Positions 31,739-44,088 of a stretch of DNA of 64,000 nt are shown piece by piece. A program made the translations under genes and the position numbers. This stretch comes from Polytrichum commune (lineage: Eukaryota > Streptophyta > Polytrichopsida > Polytrichales > Polytrichaceae). Below the pieces are notes generated by a model, which had not been told where the DNA came from, ran no database searches, and saw only the letters and a list, made by a program, of their open reading frames with translations. Where the stretch lies: assembly GCA_950295325.1 (NCBI GenBank), contig OX485805.1:44602758-44666757 (forward strand), given 5' to 3'. How positions within the stretch are numbered: position 1 is the stretch's first letter; each line of letters begins with the position of its first letter.

Positions 31739-32605
31739 ATTGGTCTTACCTCCAAAGATGGTTTGTCTTTTCAAACTTTTGGTGATAAGTGTGCATTATA
31801 CGGAGATTTTAGCAAGGGACCGAAGGTGATGGAAGGGACACAAAAAAACACTCTATACAAACTATCCATTCAACCTGTCATCCCAGTTACTACTCCCTCC
31901 GACATACCTTCAACATCCTTGACATCTACAACCCTTACAGCAACGAGTTCTTGCGCTGATGAACTTACCCTCTGGCACAATAGGATGGGGCATGTGAAGC
32001 CACATGTAATCACACAAATGAGCAAACACAATAGCCTACAGGATTTTACTATTTCTCTTAGCATTACTTTTCATATCTGCCAAGGATGTGCTCTAAGGAA
32101 ACAACACAAGGCCACATACCCTACTGATCCCCTGAACGAGCGGTCTCAAACACCTGGAGCTCTTCTTCACGCTGATCTATGCGGCAAGATGTCTCATCCA
32201 TCTTTAGGTGGGGCTAACTACTATATTCTCATCAAAGATGACTGCACATCATACAGGTTTGTAGGATTTCTCAAAGCAAAAAGCGATGCCCTAAGGTTTT
32301 TTGTTAAGGTATTACGTTCGGTGGAAAGGATAACAGGAGATCGCGTCAAAACCTTACGTATTGATCGGGGCAGGGAGTACTTACATCGGCAGCTGCAGAA
32401 AGATCAAGGCTATGTTCAGGAAGTCGAGCCACATGACTCCATCCGTAACGTTGAGGATGAGGATGATGATCCAGTTCCCGGGGTGGCAATTGCCGCGGTT
32501 GTGGCAGAAATTTGTCGACCGATCGCTCATGCAGTACCGGATGAGCCCATGAATGGGGAAGAGGTTGATGACCCGATCGAGTACGAGGAGGGCTTTATTC
32601 CTTGA
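31739..32605 (+). pseudogene. Ty1/copia pol remnant (GAG-pre-integrase and integrase), internally deleted
   Basis: The frame starts inside the coding region (LTSKDGLSFQTFGDKCALYGD). It continues with the GAG-pre-integrase zinc motif LWHNRMGHVKPH...ICQGCALRK and the integrase core start HADLCGKMS, YYILIKDDCTSYRFVGF, LRIDRGREYL. After residue LQKDQG the frame jumps to an acidic stretch (EVEPHDSIRNVEDEDDDP) that belongs further downstream, so the third catalytic residue and the reverse transcriptase are lost. The 5' border is the CACTA end at 31738. The left half of this retrotransposon would be left of the window. Confidence 0.75.
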
Positions 32606-32663
32606 GGAGATATAAACCTGTCGGATGTACATCACAAGAGCTCCGCCCTCTACGTGCCTTCAC

Positions 32664-32774
32664 CTGTAATTGAAGATTCACCTGAATCGCCTCGGAGTTA
32701 AGTTGAAGCTGTTGTATTGCCATGAACATCTGTGCCATTTCTGTGTCGAGGTTTAATTGACGTCTCCAAAGGTC
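32664..32774 (-). CDS. Exon-like segment, Gln/Leu-rich (37 codons)
   Basis: It is bounded by TATGCAG and by the donor CAG|GTGAAG, phase 0 on both sides. It encodes DLWRRQLNLDTEMAQMF and then a Gln/Leu-rich amphipathic helix. This is probably an exon of a host gene on the minus strand, perhaps together with 34880-35020 and 37012-37066. I recognise no family. Confidence 0.4.
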
Positions 32775-34343
32775 CTGCATACATAAACGCATGTAAATAC
32801 GTTCAAAACTGGATAGAGATCTACTTTTGGTTCAATTTTTGCAAAGACATCTTCTACCATTAGGAATATCTAGTTTAAGTGATCTCCCACCATCTGCCGT
32901 TCATCTCGCATTAGTGTACAGGCTCATGCAGAACAGTGGAAGTTGATTCTTTTTAAGTGTTCAGTTTTGCAAAACTTGTAGCATGATACATAATAGCTTG
33001 TGCAGCAGCAACTCCATGTTGATTAATATTGTATTCCAAGTCAAGTTAAATGCTTCTGGTATGCTTTTACTCTCTGGAAATGATTGGGAAATGAATGCTA
33101 TAACTAACTTCACAACTGTCTCTCTTACTGTGGGCACCAGTGTATATACCCTAGCGAAAATACATCGAATCACCCTACCAAGCCTCATGATAATGAATTT
33201 GCGTGCGACCAAACCTGTTATCGCATTCCATGTCACCTCCATCATCATCAATGTCTGGGGAATGTCTCCACTCAGTCATTACATCTGCAGCACCAACACT
33301 TCCACATTGATGAAGTGTTGGATTGTAGCTGCATGTGCTTTGGAGGAGAGATCAACAGGTAAGAATATCACTGAGTTTGTGAATTTGACCACTAATTGGG
33401 ATGTAAATTAGATGTTATTTCATAATAGCTAGTGAGTAGTGCACACAGATGACTTATTTTGTGATTACCACCAGAATTGCTTCAAAGTCTTTCAGGAAGC
33501 GAATCAAATTACGTCCTTGATACTAACTACACCACATAATTTATAAAACCTTTCAGGTAAACCAAATTAGATAATATATATAGCACTCTCACAAATGGAG
33601 CTTCTCACCCATCTCACTATTACCTGCATGTACAGCTCCAAGCTAAGAGTACCAATGTTTGTAAGACGTTATGGGGTGAATGACATACGGCTGGGTGGCC
33701 AGACGTCTAGAGTGAATGAGGAATAGAAATTAGCTCTGCACAGGGAGTTTTGAGAAGCTCTAGTCAGAAGGAGTTACAGAAAGATGAATCTCAGAAGCAG
33801 AAACCACATTTAAGTTGACAACGATACAAGATCCTGATCACAATGAGTTCAAATTCATGTAAAGATACCATGGCACAATTAATGCTGGATCCTGAACCCC
33901 AACTGACAGATTTCGGAGCTGTTAGCGCCACGTACTCTGGACTCCAACTGGGCTTACCTACTGAACAGCATGAGACCACGACTCTAGATCAGAACAGAAT
34001 GAAAAATGAGTTTGCCACTCTTACACGAATAATACAATAGAATAACATCATCTACAGTTCTAAATCAAAGCTCATGAAGTTGTATCGGACACAAGAATTA
34101 AGACCATTTAGATTCACATTGATCACCCATACATGATTTGAAGCTCCTCAGAATAGTACAGTGGAGCTTAATCTATTCTGCACAAGTATGCATTTTTATG
34201 GAAATCAACTTGTAGCATATATACAAGCTTGTGCAGTTATTTCGTGTACATTTTGTTGTCTTCAGATTTAAGTTCAATTAATGTTTTTACTTGCATGAGT
34301 GTAAGTGTGCCCATATGTGTGACTCTGATACCCCTCTCATGAT
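32775..34343. other. Anonymous non-coding DNA
   Basis: AT-rich sequence with no open frame I trust. Frames at 32983-33411 (plus) and 33843-34040 (plus) look like chance ORFs without splice or family support. If the flanking exon-like segments belong to one gene, this is intronic. Confidence 0.3.
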
Positions 34344-34605
34344 AGAGTTATCCATTAGTTCAACGGGCATTCAACCGGAATTAATTTTGGTCGGGAGTTG
34401 GTTGTTTTGCTTACAAAGAGTTTTCACGTTCGGTAAGGTTTCGGTGCATGTTCGGAGTCAGTGTGGAGGTTGTCCTTTATTCAAACCTCCACACTGACTC
34501 CCAGCAGGCACAGATAACTTCCCGAACATGGAAAGTATTGTATGCAAGACAACCAACTTTCGACCAAAATGCCGGAATATATATTAAAGGATATATAACT
34601 CTAAT
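34344..34605. repeat. Long imperfect hairpin
   Basis: The inner arms GGAGTCAGTGTGGAGGTT (34454-34471) and their exact complement (34484-34501) enclose 12 bases. Symmetry continues with gaps for about 100 bases each side (AGAGTTAT, TTTTGGTCG, GTTGGTTGT, TTCGG on the left; their complements on the right). It could be a foldback MITE or a young MIR-type hairpin. No coding frame supports a gene. Confidence 0.7.
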
Positions 34606-34879
34606 GTAATTATACTTCAGACTACAGAGCTTTCTATCTTACGTGCACATCATTCAGGATCCCCAGTAGCGCGGATGCACCAGATCATTTCATGTCCTGA
34701 TCCCAACAAGAACAATTAACACGTGCACGCTGATAATCATGTTGTATTGTATTTCCAGCTGCATCTGCTTGGAAGTGACATCACGAAGTAAGATCACTAA
34801 GGAGACGAGTCAACCACTGCAACCCTCGTAAGTAGATGTTGGGAATGGTATGTGGTCGATGAGGTAGCTGTTTCTTTAC

Positions 34880-35020
34880 CTGATGGTTGCAGATGGCCAA
34901 CTAGCTGGAAATTATGATCAGTGAAAGGCTCCCCGGATTGTGTAGATATTGCTACAGGTGCCATTTGACGCTCTGATTGCTGATGTTGTGTAGATGCAGC
35001 AGATGCGGTGCAGCTTCTTA
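34880..35020 (-). CDS. Exon-like segment, Gln-rich
   Basis: It ends at the donor CAG|GTAAAG (34879). It encodes STQHQQSERQMAPVAISTQ, then SGEPFTDHNFQLVGHLQPSG. The acceptor side is uncertain. The Gln-rich composition and strand agree with 32664-32774. No family is recognised. Confidence 0.3.
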
Positions 35021-37011
35021 TAATCAATCAATCAATCAATTTGCGATGAACCAAGGACGAACTAGCTGTGTCAATGAGGTGTAGCTGGATCGGAGTAGTG
35101 CACTGGAGGTGAGGAATGTTGTGATAATCACCAGAAGTGCGACTATTGCTTAAAACCAGAAGCAGAAAAAGGGACGAACTGTGGTCCAGAGGGACCCCAT
35201 ACTGCTGTACTCACTAGGTAGCAATGTTTTTTAAGTGGCTTCATGACGCCAAATTGCACTCGAAATAGTAAAGAGACTTTGTCACTTTCAAAACATGAAC
35301 ATGAAGAAAAGGTGGTTTGGCATGTTGGTGCCAACTCAACATCGATTGTAGTGTACTCCAACAAATCATCCATTATAGTCTCTCCCTTGTGACCTAACTT
35401 CAATTTTTAGGAAAAGATTGCATCCTATTGTTAGCTTTATATTTGGATGCAACATAAGAAAAGTCAAAATTAATGGCATTTTTCATTTATGCATTGTGCA
35501 ACCAACATGTAAATACTCATGGAACCAACTAAAAACCCCACTAAGTACCTCCCTACTCACTTTCTACCTTCTCTAATTGTACTATGAAAACCCAAACAAG
35601 AGTCAATTATTCAAGTATTGAAAGTTTATGGTTTTCATGCATATGACAATTATGTCGAGAAAACCATTTACCAATTGAAAAGTTGGCTATGAGTTCAATG
35701 AAGAACCTTAAATAATATGATAAACCCATATCCACTTGCTAAACATCACTTTGAAGTGAACCTTGAACACTCCACTTGTGCCCCCACCACCAAAAAGTTC
35801 ATTCAAAAGAAAAAAAGAAATCACTCTAACAATGTCCTTAATTATATTTACAAATATGTCGATATGACTACACCATGTATATATAAATCATGGAAACCTC
35901 AGTGAAGAAATGAAAACAGAGACAATATAGCACTTTCTCAACATTTTGTCACCACGGCTACAAGGTAAGAGGACACTTGATATTGTATTTAGAGTCATGG
36001 TATTTTGTATCACCGTGGTAACTTTTCTAATGACACTTCTAAGGAATAAGCTTACAAGTATTGTCATACCAGCTTACTTTTAGTTCATCCAATTGCCAAA
36101 TTTTTAAACAAACTTTGGTATATTCTGCATCCTAATATTTTTGAATGACATACTGTCATGGATGACTAAAATTTGGATGAAAATCCACTTAGTAAGTGAT
36201 AGTATTTGTAACATTGTAAATCTACGATGCCCAAAATGTATCTTTTACAAGGCATGACAAATTAAAATGTTAGGTTACATTTAGTGTGGTGACACTACAG
36301 GGGCGGTTTACAATTAGCAGTATTGTGCAAGACAAATAGAAATGGTGAGACTAAATAAAATTACTTATTTACTGTATCTCCTTGTTGTTATTTCCTATCA
36401 GTGTTAGAATATCTGACAGGTGAATCACCTCATATGTCATAGCCCTATCATCACAACCTTCATATACAAAGCCTGAGATGAACAGAATGAGGTTTGCAAT
36501 GACCTAGGTTCCATTAATTACTAGATTCCATTACAACAAATTGGGAATGCATGGCCACATTGTAGTTATAATTTTCAGCAACTGACATCATAATCTCTGT
36601 AGGCATGAAAAGCAAGACTGGGCACACTATTATCCAAATACAATGCCATCTCACCATTTTAAAAAAATTATGATGTTTGTCCAGACTTTATAAGAATTAG
36701 TCAATTTATAAAGTGTGAGCAGAAGCCAAGGCAGCTTCAGATTCAGGAGAAAGCTGTTGAGGACTAAGAGCATTTGGACGTGTCATGTAGAATACAGGAG
36801 AGGACTGCATCATAAAACCTCAAAAAATTATAAACCAGCATTCACTCCACATTACCGTAGTCACATCAATGCATTGAATGATTGCCTACAAAATACAGGG
36901 TTGCAATTTTGATCGTTTGTTTCTATAAGTTATAGCTGTGAGAATTAAAAGGGTGAATTATGATTCGAATTGCTATAAATGGAATTTCATAATTAGTACT
37001 GAGTAGCTTAC
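35021..37011. other. Anonymous AT-rich DNA with a MITE relative
   Basis: About 35985-36300 resembles the 37585-37973 MITE: GGTAACTTTT, AATGACACTTCTAAGGAATAAG, TGTAAATCTACGATGCCC, and TTAGTGTGGTGACACTA near its right side. The outer ends have decayed. Otherwise no gene is seen. Confidence 0.4.
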
Positions 37012-37066
37012 CTCTGCCCATAATTTCTTCAAGAACCTGCTCTTCCTCCATCCTTGGCTTCTCTTT
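37012..37066 (-). CDS. Short exon-like segment (EKPRMEEEQVLEEIMGR)
   Basis: 55 bases lie between CATTGCAG and GAG|GTAAGC, both good splice signals. It encodes KEKPRMEEEQVLEEIMGR, an acidic helix. It is too short to assign. With the CT-rich (minus strand) stretch at 38340-38600 as a possible leader, it may belong to a host gene running leftward. Confidence 0.4.
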
Positions 37067-37584
37067 CTGCAATGGAATTCAAATCCAGTGAAATTTTCAG
37101 CAAGGATGCCCAATCTCGGCAGATTTACGTCCAATTTCTCAACCAATAGTCATTTAATATGTGGTATCAACCTGGATGCTAGTAACTAATCCTGCAAATT
37201 GGTGAAGCAGGATAGCAATGTCATTGTTTTCAGACTTTTACGCAATTTGCATTCAAAAAGTTCTGCCACTCAAAAACAATGGATGCCATCAATGCGGCCA
37301 ACTAAAAATACTTGGGCAGAGTTTACACAAAGGCTTGCCTTTCTGGGATCCTGCCCCTTCTTAAGACATGGTATGATATTTGGACGAACCCATTACGGGT
37401 GGCTTGGAATGCACTATGCAATGTGAATCCTTCTCATGTCTTAAGCCGGAGAAGGCCCTTTGTGTTGGGCTTTCCAAAAATGTTGAGTCTTACCCCTAAC
37501 AGGGCGGGTTGGGCCCTAGGGCCAAGGTGCCACTTGGCGTAAAGCTTTGGGCCATCTTTTTTAATGTAACAGTGCATGCATTGC

Positions 37585-37973
37585 ACTACACTAAATATGA
37601 TATTTAGTGTCACTATGGTAACTTTTTGGATGACACTTCTTATGAATAAGTGAACAAATATTGTTGGGGATGATTGAAAATTGGATTCAAAAACACTTGG
37701 TAAGTGACAAGAATTGCAACACTGTAAATCTATAATCCCCAAAAAAATTTACAAGGAATGACAAATAATGGATTTGGGCGACCAACCCATACACTTGTTC
37801 CTTGTTGGATGCTTAAACCCTTGTCTCCAAGGAACCAGTGTACAGGTTGTTTCACCCCAGCCCAAATAATGTTGGGTTCACATTTAGTGTTGGTGACATT
37901 ATACCATAATTTAAAATTAGTATCGAGGAAGACAATTAGAATCGGTGACACTAAATATCATATTTAGTGTAGT
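37585..37973. mobile_element. MITE with 29-bp terminal inverted repeats
   Basis: The left ACTACACTAAATATGATATT... and the right reverse complement are identical over about 29 bases through TTAGTGTCAC. The repeat itself contains a 23-base near-palindrome (ACACTAAATATGATATTTAGTGT). The interior is non-coding and similar to 35985-36300 and 46614-46760. The target duplication is not clear. Confidence 0.75.
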
Positions 37974-38339
37974 ACATGACATATGCCCTAATCAAGGGAG
38001 ATATCACTTTATATCACGACCTCCTTCATAAAGGAATGATGGACTATGTTGTTTATTCCAATTAGTGTGTGCTATTATTCGGACTTATGCAGTGTAATAA
38101 TGTGTTATTCAAGAGTTCGATTGTTACTAACGAAAGTTCAATAGGTTATTTTGACATTAAAGAACATAGATGACTTTACTTGGTAGAATATTACATTCTC
38201 ATTAAATAGTTATAGCACTGCGTAGCTCCAAATATGAGCACGCATTGATTAGGATAATCAGTGTAGTGCTTAACATTTTGAGAAAGCCCCCACTCAAGGC
38301 CTTCCCCTGCATACAGACTGGAAGGGAGAGGGAAGAGGA

Positions 38340-38534
38340 AGATAGGAAGAGTGATAGGCGAAAGAGAAAGGAAATTGAGCAACATCAGCGGTAGGGAGAG
38401 GGAGAGGAGCGAGAGAGACGGGAAGAAAAGAGTGAGAAAGAGAGAAGGAGCCTAGAGTAATCACAAGTGAGAGACAGAGAGGAGCCTAGAGGAATTAGAA
38501 GAGAGAGAGAGAGAGAGAGAGAGAGAAGGAGCCT

Positions 38535-38569
<35 letters not shown>

Positions 38570-38600
38570 GAGAAGGAGCCTAGAGAGAGACAGAGACAGA
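38340..38600. repeat. GA-rich and GACA microsatellites
   Basis: GAGA runs, (GACA)n at about 38542-38568 and repeats of AGAGAAGGAGCCTAGAG. On the minus strand this is CT-rich, as in plant 5' leaders. Confidence 0.8.
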
Positions 38601-39074
38601 GAGAAGGCGAAATGACAAAACCTACGACAAGCAGTCCATCAGAGCTGAAGAATCAGGGAGAAACAGGGATGAGCCGATAATTCCCTTAGACTTCTCATGT
38701 GAAAATCACTAAGCATGAATGCAGACAGGAGTTGAGTACCTATATGCCGTCCACGCCTGACGTGCTGCGTCGAAGAACCCAGCTAAATTCGATTCAGCAC
38801 TTGCCGAGAGCGAGGAGTGATCAGGGTTTGGTGCCAAGAAACCTGGATTCCGCCTTAAGGGTTAACTAATTACTGCAGAGTCGACATTCTGCTCATGAAA
38901 CACCGGGCTCCTCGAAACTTAGTGTTCTAGTTGAGTGCGTGCAGTCACACACTCGGGCCAGTGGAGTCGATCATCACCACCGGCTGCATATTGAAAAGCT
39001 AGTTTAATTAGCTTGCTGTCAGGGAGTCCGTGGCAACGATCGATCGATCACCGAGGGGGTTTGAGACTCGAAAC

Positions 39075-39368
39075 ATGAACACACCGGTACAGATGGCTTC
39101 GGAGGAGCCACCTCAGGCCTCTTCTTCCGATTTTCATGGGGCGCGACATAGCCCCAACTCCAACATCTCCGCAGTTGGAGTAAACCCTAACATTGCAATG
39201 GCTTCTGGTCTTCAAGCTCCAGTGCAGGTGATTCATCATCCCGTGGTAGAAGTCCCAGTGGAGCCTCCTGCTGTCCTCTTCGAGCGTGGATTCCTTCCCA
39301 ATTGGGAAGACAGAATGAATCTTAACAACCCCGGCTTCTTGACAATCCATCCCACTGTCACTGAATGA
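39075..39368 (+). CDS. Small hypothetical ORF, 97 codons
   Basis: The ATG at 39075 opens MNTPVQMASEEPPQASSSDF. Then come Pro/Val-rich residues (PVVEVPVEPPAVLF) and RGFLPNWEDRMNLNNPGF, ending in a stop at 39366. The composition is more protein-like than its neighbours, and it is preceded by a GATCGATC-rich leader. No family, signal peptide or membrane segment is seen. It may be a gene fragment. Confidence 0.3.
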   Translation: MNTPVQMASEEPPQASSSDFHGARHSPNSNISAVGVNPNIAMASGLQAPVQVIHHPVVEVPVEPPAVLFERGFLPNWEDRMNLNNPGFLTIHPTVTE

Positions 39369-40992
39369 GCGCATGGCTCAAGTACACATCAAGTAGTGCA
39401 TGCAGCAGGTGACATTCAATTCTTTCCCATAGTTGCATGAGTACACATGAATCGGTATCAAGATGACATGTCTGCAGGACATGATGCATACATGATGAAT
39501 TGAAGATTCCAATCAGTTTCTGGACCTTAAGTCGATTCTCGAGGAGTACATGATAATCAAAGACGTCATACTACGCCGTTCCAAGGAAATTACACTGCTA
39601 ATTATGAGGTGCAGGACCCCTGACCTGTCGTCGACATTCACATCATTTCCTAAGCTTTATGAACTAGGGTTCATTCATTCTGGAAGGAATGTAGAGACAG
39701 CAGGTAGGAATATATAGACATAAGTAGAGGTTAGGCTGCATCAAACTGTAACAAACCTCATTACCTGCAGCGAAAGTCTGCGAAGGGATCAAGGTCCTGG
39801 AAGGAGAATGTGATAAATCATGCACGTTGCAGATGATCCAAGAAACATCATGTGATATATGCATCATATTGTTACAATTAGTAAGTAGTTAGTGAAGAAG
39901 CATTAAATGTTCAAGCTAGGTGTAGTCGAGGACTTTCTGGAAGCTTCGCTGGTAGTTACTGTTGAGTAGTTATTAGTTATCATCGCTCTGCACATATTAG
40001 ATCCATTACCAAGGAGCTTAGTTGTTGCTAGGACTCTGTAATGATGTTGTTGTATTGCAATAAAGATAGTGAATAAGAATGGACGCACATCATGTTTATG
40101 CTATGTGAGCTTATCTGGTTCTATCGTTCCAATATATCAAGAACTGCAACATGATCAAATTTCACTCTTTTCCTTTCACAATTAAATTACCCACTGGTTC
40201 AAAGTTCCATTCTAGCTACATAAGTTTAGTGATGGTGTGTGTGATGATTCAGACCTTTCTTACTTGGGTTCTAGTGGTTAAATGCAATTACTTGTACACA
40301 TTTGAAGTTCTGGTGGCAGCTCATGAATCATAAGCATGCTCTTAGTAAATATCACCAAAGATCCTGGGTTTCTAATGTAAACTATGTAACACTTGCATAT
40401 GAATATTGTTCCTTTCTTTTGCCCCGGTTCAGACTACCATTCTAGTGTAAGCAGCTTATTGATGCTTCAATACTTTCTTTCTTGAGTTCTAGTGGTCAGT
40501 TACAAAGTGTTTGCACAGATACAAAGCTCTAGTGATATCTCATAATGTTCGCAGACATCATTAAAGATCTTGGGAGCTGGCGGTTACCCAGTGGTTACAA
40601 GTATTTGCACATGAATAGTGTATCTTTCTTTATTTCAGGTTCAGACCTCCATTCTGGGATAAGTTTGTTGATATAGTGCGTGTGACACTTCAGAACTTTC
40701 TCTCTTGATAAGTAATTCACTCACCTTTCAAAAGAGAAATGGCAGTCTAATTTGTGCCTGTAAATATGGCGAACACATCATCCGTTGTTTGATGTCTTGC
40801 GGAACCGGTGACCAGCTGCTTCTGTTTAAACCAGATGCTGTCACTAGAAGAAATCTCGTCTGTCTTACCATCCGCGTTGACTGCTTGTTTTGCTTGGTTT
40901 TGGTTTTTGATTTTTTTGACAAATGAAATACTCCATTTCATTGCCGATAAACATAGAAGGCCACATGGACCCGAAAGAGAGAGAGGGGCATC
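39369..40992. other. Anonymous non-coding DNA
   Basis: Three diverged copies of a repeat of about 220 bases contain CTTTCTTNCTTGAGTTCTAGTGGTTA and TTCAGACC-CCATTCTAG (about 40180-40320, 40420-40560, 40620-40720). No supported gene. Confidence 0.4.
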
Positions 40993-41058
40993 TTAGGTGC
41001 ACTCGGTGGAACCACACTGCCCCAAGAAGCTGGTGTTCCTTGCAATCAATTCCGGCAT
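40993..41058 (-). CDS. Exon-like segment, 21 codons plus stop
   Basis: It follows the acceptor TATTTGCAG and encodes MPELIARNTSFLGQCGSTECT, then TAA. It could be the last exon of a leftward gene. No family is recognised and the upstream exons were not found. Confidence 0.25.
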   Translation of the reverse strand: MPELIARNTSFLGQCGSTECT

Positions 41059-43831
41059 CTGCAAATACTTGCAACATTTAGACTAGATGAACCAATGTAG
41101 GAAAAAGCCCCTGGTTTCAGAATATCCACTGCCACAGAAGCACAAGACCCGACTGTCGCACAAGATCTTTCAGAAGAAGAGCACAACACCTTGCAGAGGA
41201 CCATACAGAAGAAGAGCACAACACCTTACAGAAGACCATACAGAAGAAGAGCACAACACGTTACAGAAGACCAAACAGAAGAAGAGCACAAGCCTTGAGT
41301 AATATCGATAACAGTTCCAGCACCTTAACTTAGGTGTATCGCTTTCATATTAGTCTAAGAATATAATAAACTTGAAATTCATATTGTCCTCTGATACATC
41401 GGAAATGTCACTTTCATATTTACTCTGAAACATCGGCAACTTTGCTTTCATATCCTCTTCTGATATATATATATATATAGACAGCTTGTAGAAACTGTGA
41501 TTACTGAACCATTCGCTCTGATATCATGTTAGAAATGGAGAGTGGGAGATCATGGTGAGAAAGGATCTCCACCCAACCTTGAAGTGTCTGTCACAATTCT
41601 CTCTATCTCTATTTCTAACATTCATAAAATCTGGTGATTTCTTTGTGGATCACTGGATTAATACTTCTTTGGATGCTTATTGATGAATTCTTCTACTACC
41701 TTAAATTGTTGGATGTACATTGGGCCGGCGATCATTCAGTTTTTTTAGTAGGTGTTTGTCATGCTCCTGTCATCTTAAAATCATGAATCGTATTAAAACC
41801 TCACAATACGTACTGTGCATCTTCATGTAAACCTCAATATTAAATGCTTATAGAACAGTAATGATATTAAAAATGAAATATGTACACATGTGAACATGAG
41901 CTTCTCTGTTATTATTTTTAGATTATGGAAAATATATGAGTTAAGGGAGTTGCACACAAAGGATTAAACGGAAATGAGTTAGAAGAAGTGGACCCTGAAA
42001 GTGAAGGGGGAGAAAGAAACTGTGAATATTATAATTATGACAATTGGGGAGGAATTAGGCAGCAATTCAGAATGGCCACTTTTTGGTTCAGTGTTTGAAA
42101 TCTAGTCCAATTCAGCTTACCAATAATCAAGGTTGATCAGTGATGATGAACGTGGAGAATTGGTTGCTAGGGACAGCCACTCGATTGAAACAGCAAAAAC
42201 TCTGCGATTCCATATTTCAAATCTTAGGAATCAATCATTTGAGAATATAACTATTAGATAATATTCTCCACTTTCTGAAGGCATAACCAATATTTTGCCC
42301 CAGAAAACCAGTCAACTCTACAAAAGTCTAAGATTTTGACGAGTTGTTCCAAATTCTTCCCTTTGCTGGGCCAGTGGTAAGACATCCCATCCCAAAGATA
42401 TGACAAAACCTTTGCATTAAAACTTACTGCTTTGGCCAACAAAGATGTCACAGATTCAATGCCGTCCAGGATGAGGGACAAAAAGAAGGCAGTCCCTAGC
42501 ACTAGAAGAACTCTTGTCATTTCAATTGTACATCCATTACAACTCCCAACAAAGAAATACAAGAATAAATCAATTTGGTTGTTACTGGTCACATGTCTTC
42601 ATGGGGAGGTCACTGTTGAAAGTTTATTAAACCACATGAGAAAAAATATACGGTACTTTTATTTCAATTAAGAAAAAGTTTACCCAAATTCTGAAATTAC
42701 TCCAGCTTGGATGGAATGACCCATACAAATTATATCTAAAATAAGGCGGGTGAAAAATATAGGCAGTAGTTCATTTTCATTGATAGAATATAGTTTATAA
42801 TATTTAATGGAACTAAGAATTTATGTGAAGTTCAATAAATATCTTTGGATCGGATGAGAAATTGCCTCAATTGACTAAAAGTCATTGAATTTAGATGTTG
42901 GCTATTGATGAACCGCAAATTTATTGAAGGTTGACTTATTTGGTTTCAAGGGAAAGTCTCTTTATCACAAATCTGATATCAAATGATCAATGAGGTTAAA
43001 CCCCCCAACTTTTATTTCCATGATTCTCATGATTTCTATTAACTTACAAATTTGTAGTTTAACATTTTATGATAAGGACAACTTACAAGGGCACTTAGGG
43101 CAAAGCATACATACTAGGGCCTGAGGGGCCACAAGGACGTTGTTTGTCGAAGACTCAAGGAAGAATCGAGAGAGAGATCGGAAGGTGTGAAAGGTTCCAA
43201 CATCATTGAGGGTCGGCAAACATATATTATTGGAAGCATATACTAAGTGATGATTTGGTCTTGTGTGTAAGCTTGGGTGGTCACTAAGAGTTTCAAGATA
43301 GTGTTGCAACCAAGTACCACTCAACTTTATTTGCATGTATTGTTAATGTATTGTTATTTTGTTATCAATTATCAATTTATGTCAAAATTCCAAGATTTTG
43401 ATAAATAATGCAATATAAAAAAAATTATAGTCCATCAAATGAGCTCATGGTGTACATTATATTTACCTATAGGTGTCTTGAAAATACCTCAAAATACCAT
43501 TTTATCTACTAATAGGGTGCCGGTTATTCAAGAAATTTAGATAAATAACCCATCTTTAATTAACCCTCGACTGACATGGTTTACAAAAGTATATATTAGC
43601 TTGTGATCCCCCCAAACATGACTTACAACTACAACCAAAAACCTCCAGGGGGCAACCAAATTTTTTGTTTATATATTTTCTTGCCATGATTAATAATGGA
43701 CAAGACTTTGCATGAGACAGATGCAACATACAAGCTTTCTTCTAGTCTAGTTCCAAGCAACGTAAGTAACCCTTTGCCCAAGTTTCCCTGACACACGGAC
43801 AAGTCCGCTCTAGACCCTCAACCAATGGACA
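41059..43831. other. Anonymous DNA with a 35-bp minisatellite
   Basis: 41165-41292 holds three to four copies of a 35-base unit (CAGAAGAAGAGCACAACACC...). The rest is AT-rich with no gene supported. A minus-strand frame at 42254-42592 has a hydrophobic start but no family match. Confidence 0.4.
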
Positions 43832-44088
43832 ATCATTATATTCGGTAATCGGAGACTTTTTCATGATTTTGAGACTATTTAAGGACGTGGTTTTCAAATA
43901 AAGATTAAGAAAAACAAGAAAATATATTCAATGTGGCTGAATTTAATTGAAATGAAGCAATTTGCATGGGTGATACTAACCAATTTGGCACAATTTCATG
44001 TCACCACAATATAAAATTCAACCAAATATTAAACCATTTGCATTCAATTTAAAACTTTCCAAAGTCTCTAATTAACAAATATAATGAT
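43832..44088. mobile_element. MITE derived from the giant element family
   Basis: The left ATCATTATATTCGGTAATCG-GAGACTTTT and the right (reverse complement ATCATTATATTTGTTAATTA-GAGACTTT) resemble the termini of A-D. ACA flanks both sides. The subterminal TTTTGAGACTATTTAAGGACG matches 9350-9375 of element A in reverse complement. 257 bases, no coding sequence. Confidence 0.7.

Noticed and set aside
37771..37792. GATTTGGGCG, AC, CAACCCATAC inside a MITE, as a stray B-type palindrome
   Set aside because: Alignment to the B arms needs an indel in each arm and the other copies of this MITE lack it. Coincidence is more likely.
42254..42592. Minus-strand 112-codon frame with a hydrophobic, signal-like segment
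   Set aside because: No family match, no splice or promoter support, and the N-terminal methionine is not next to the hydrophobic stretch.
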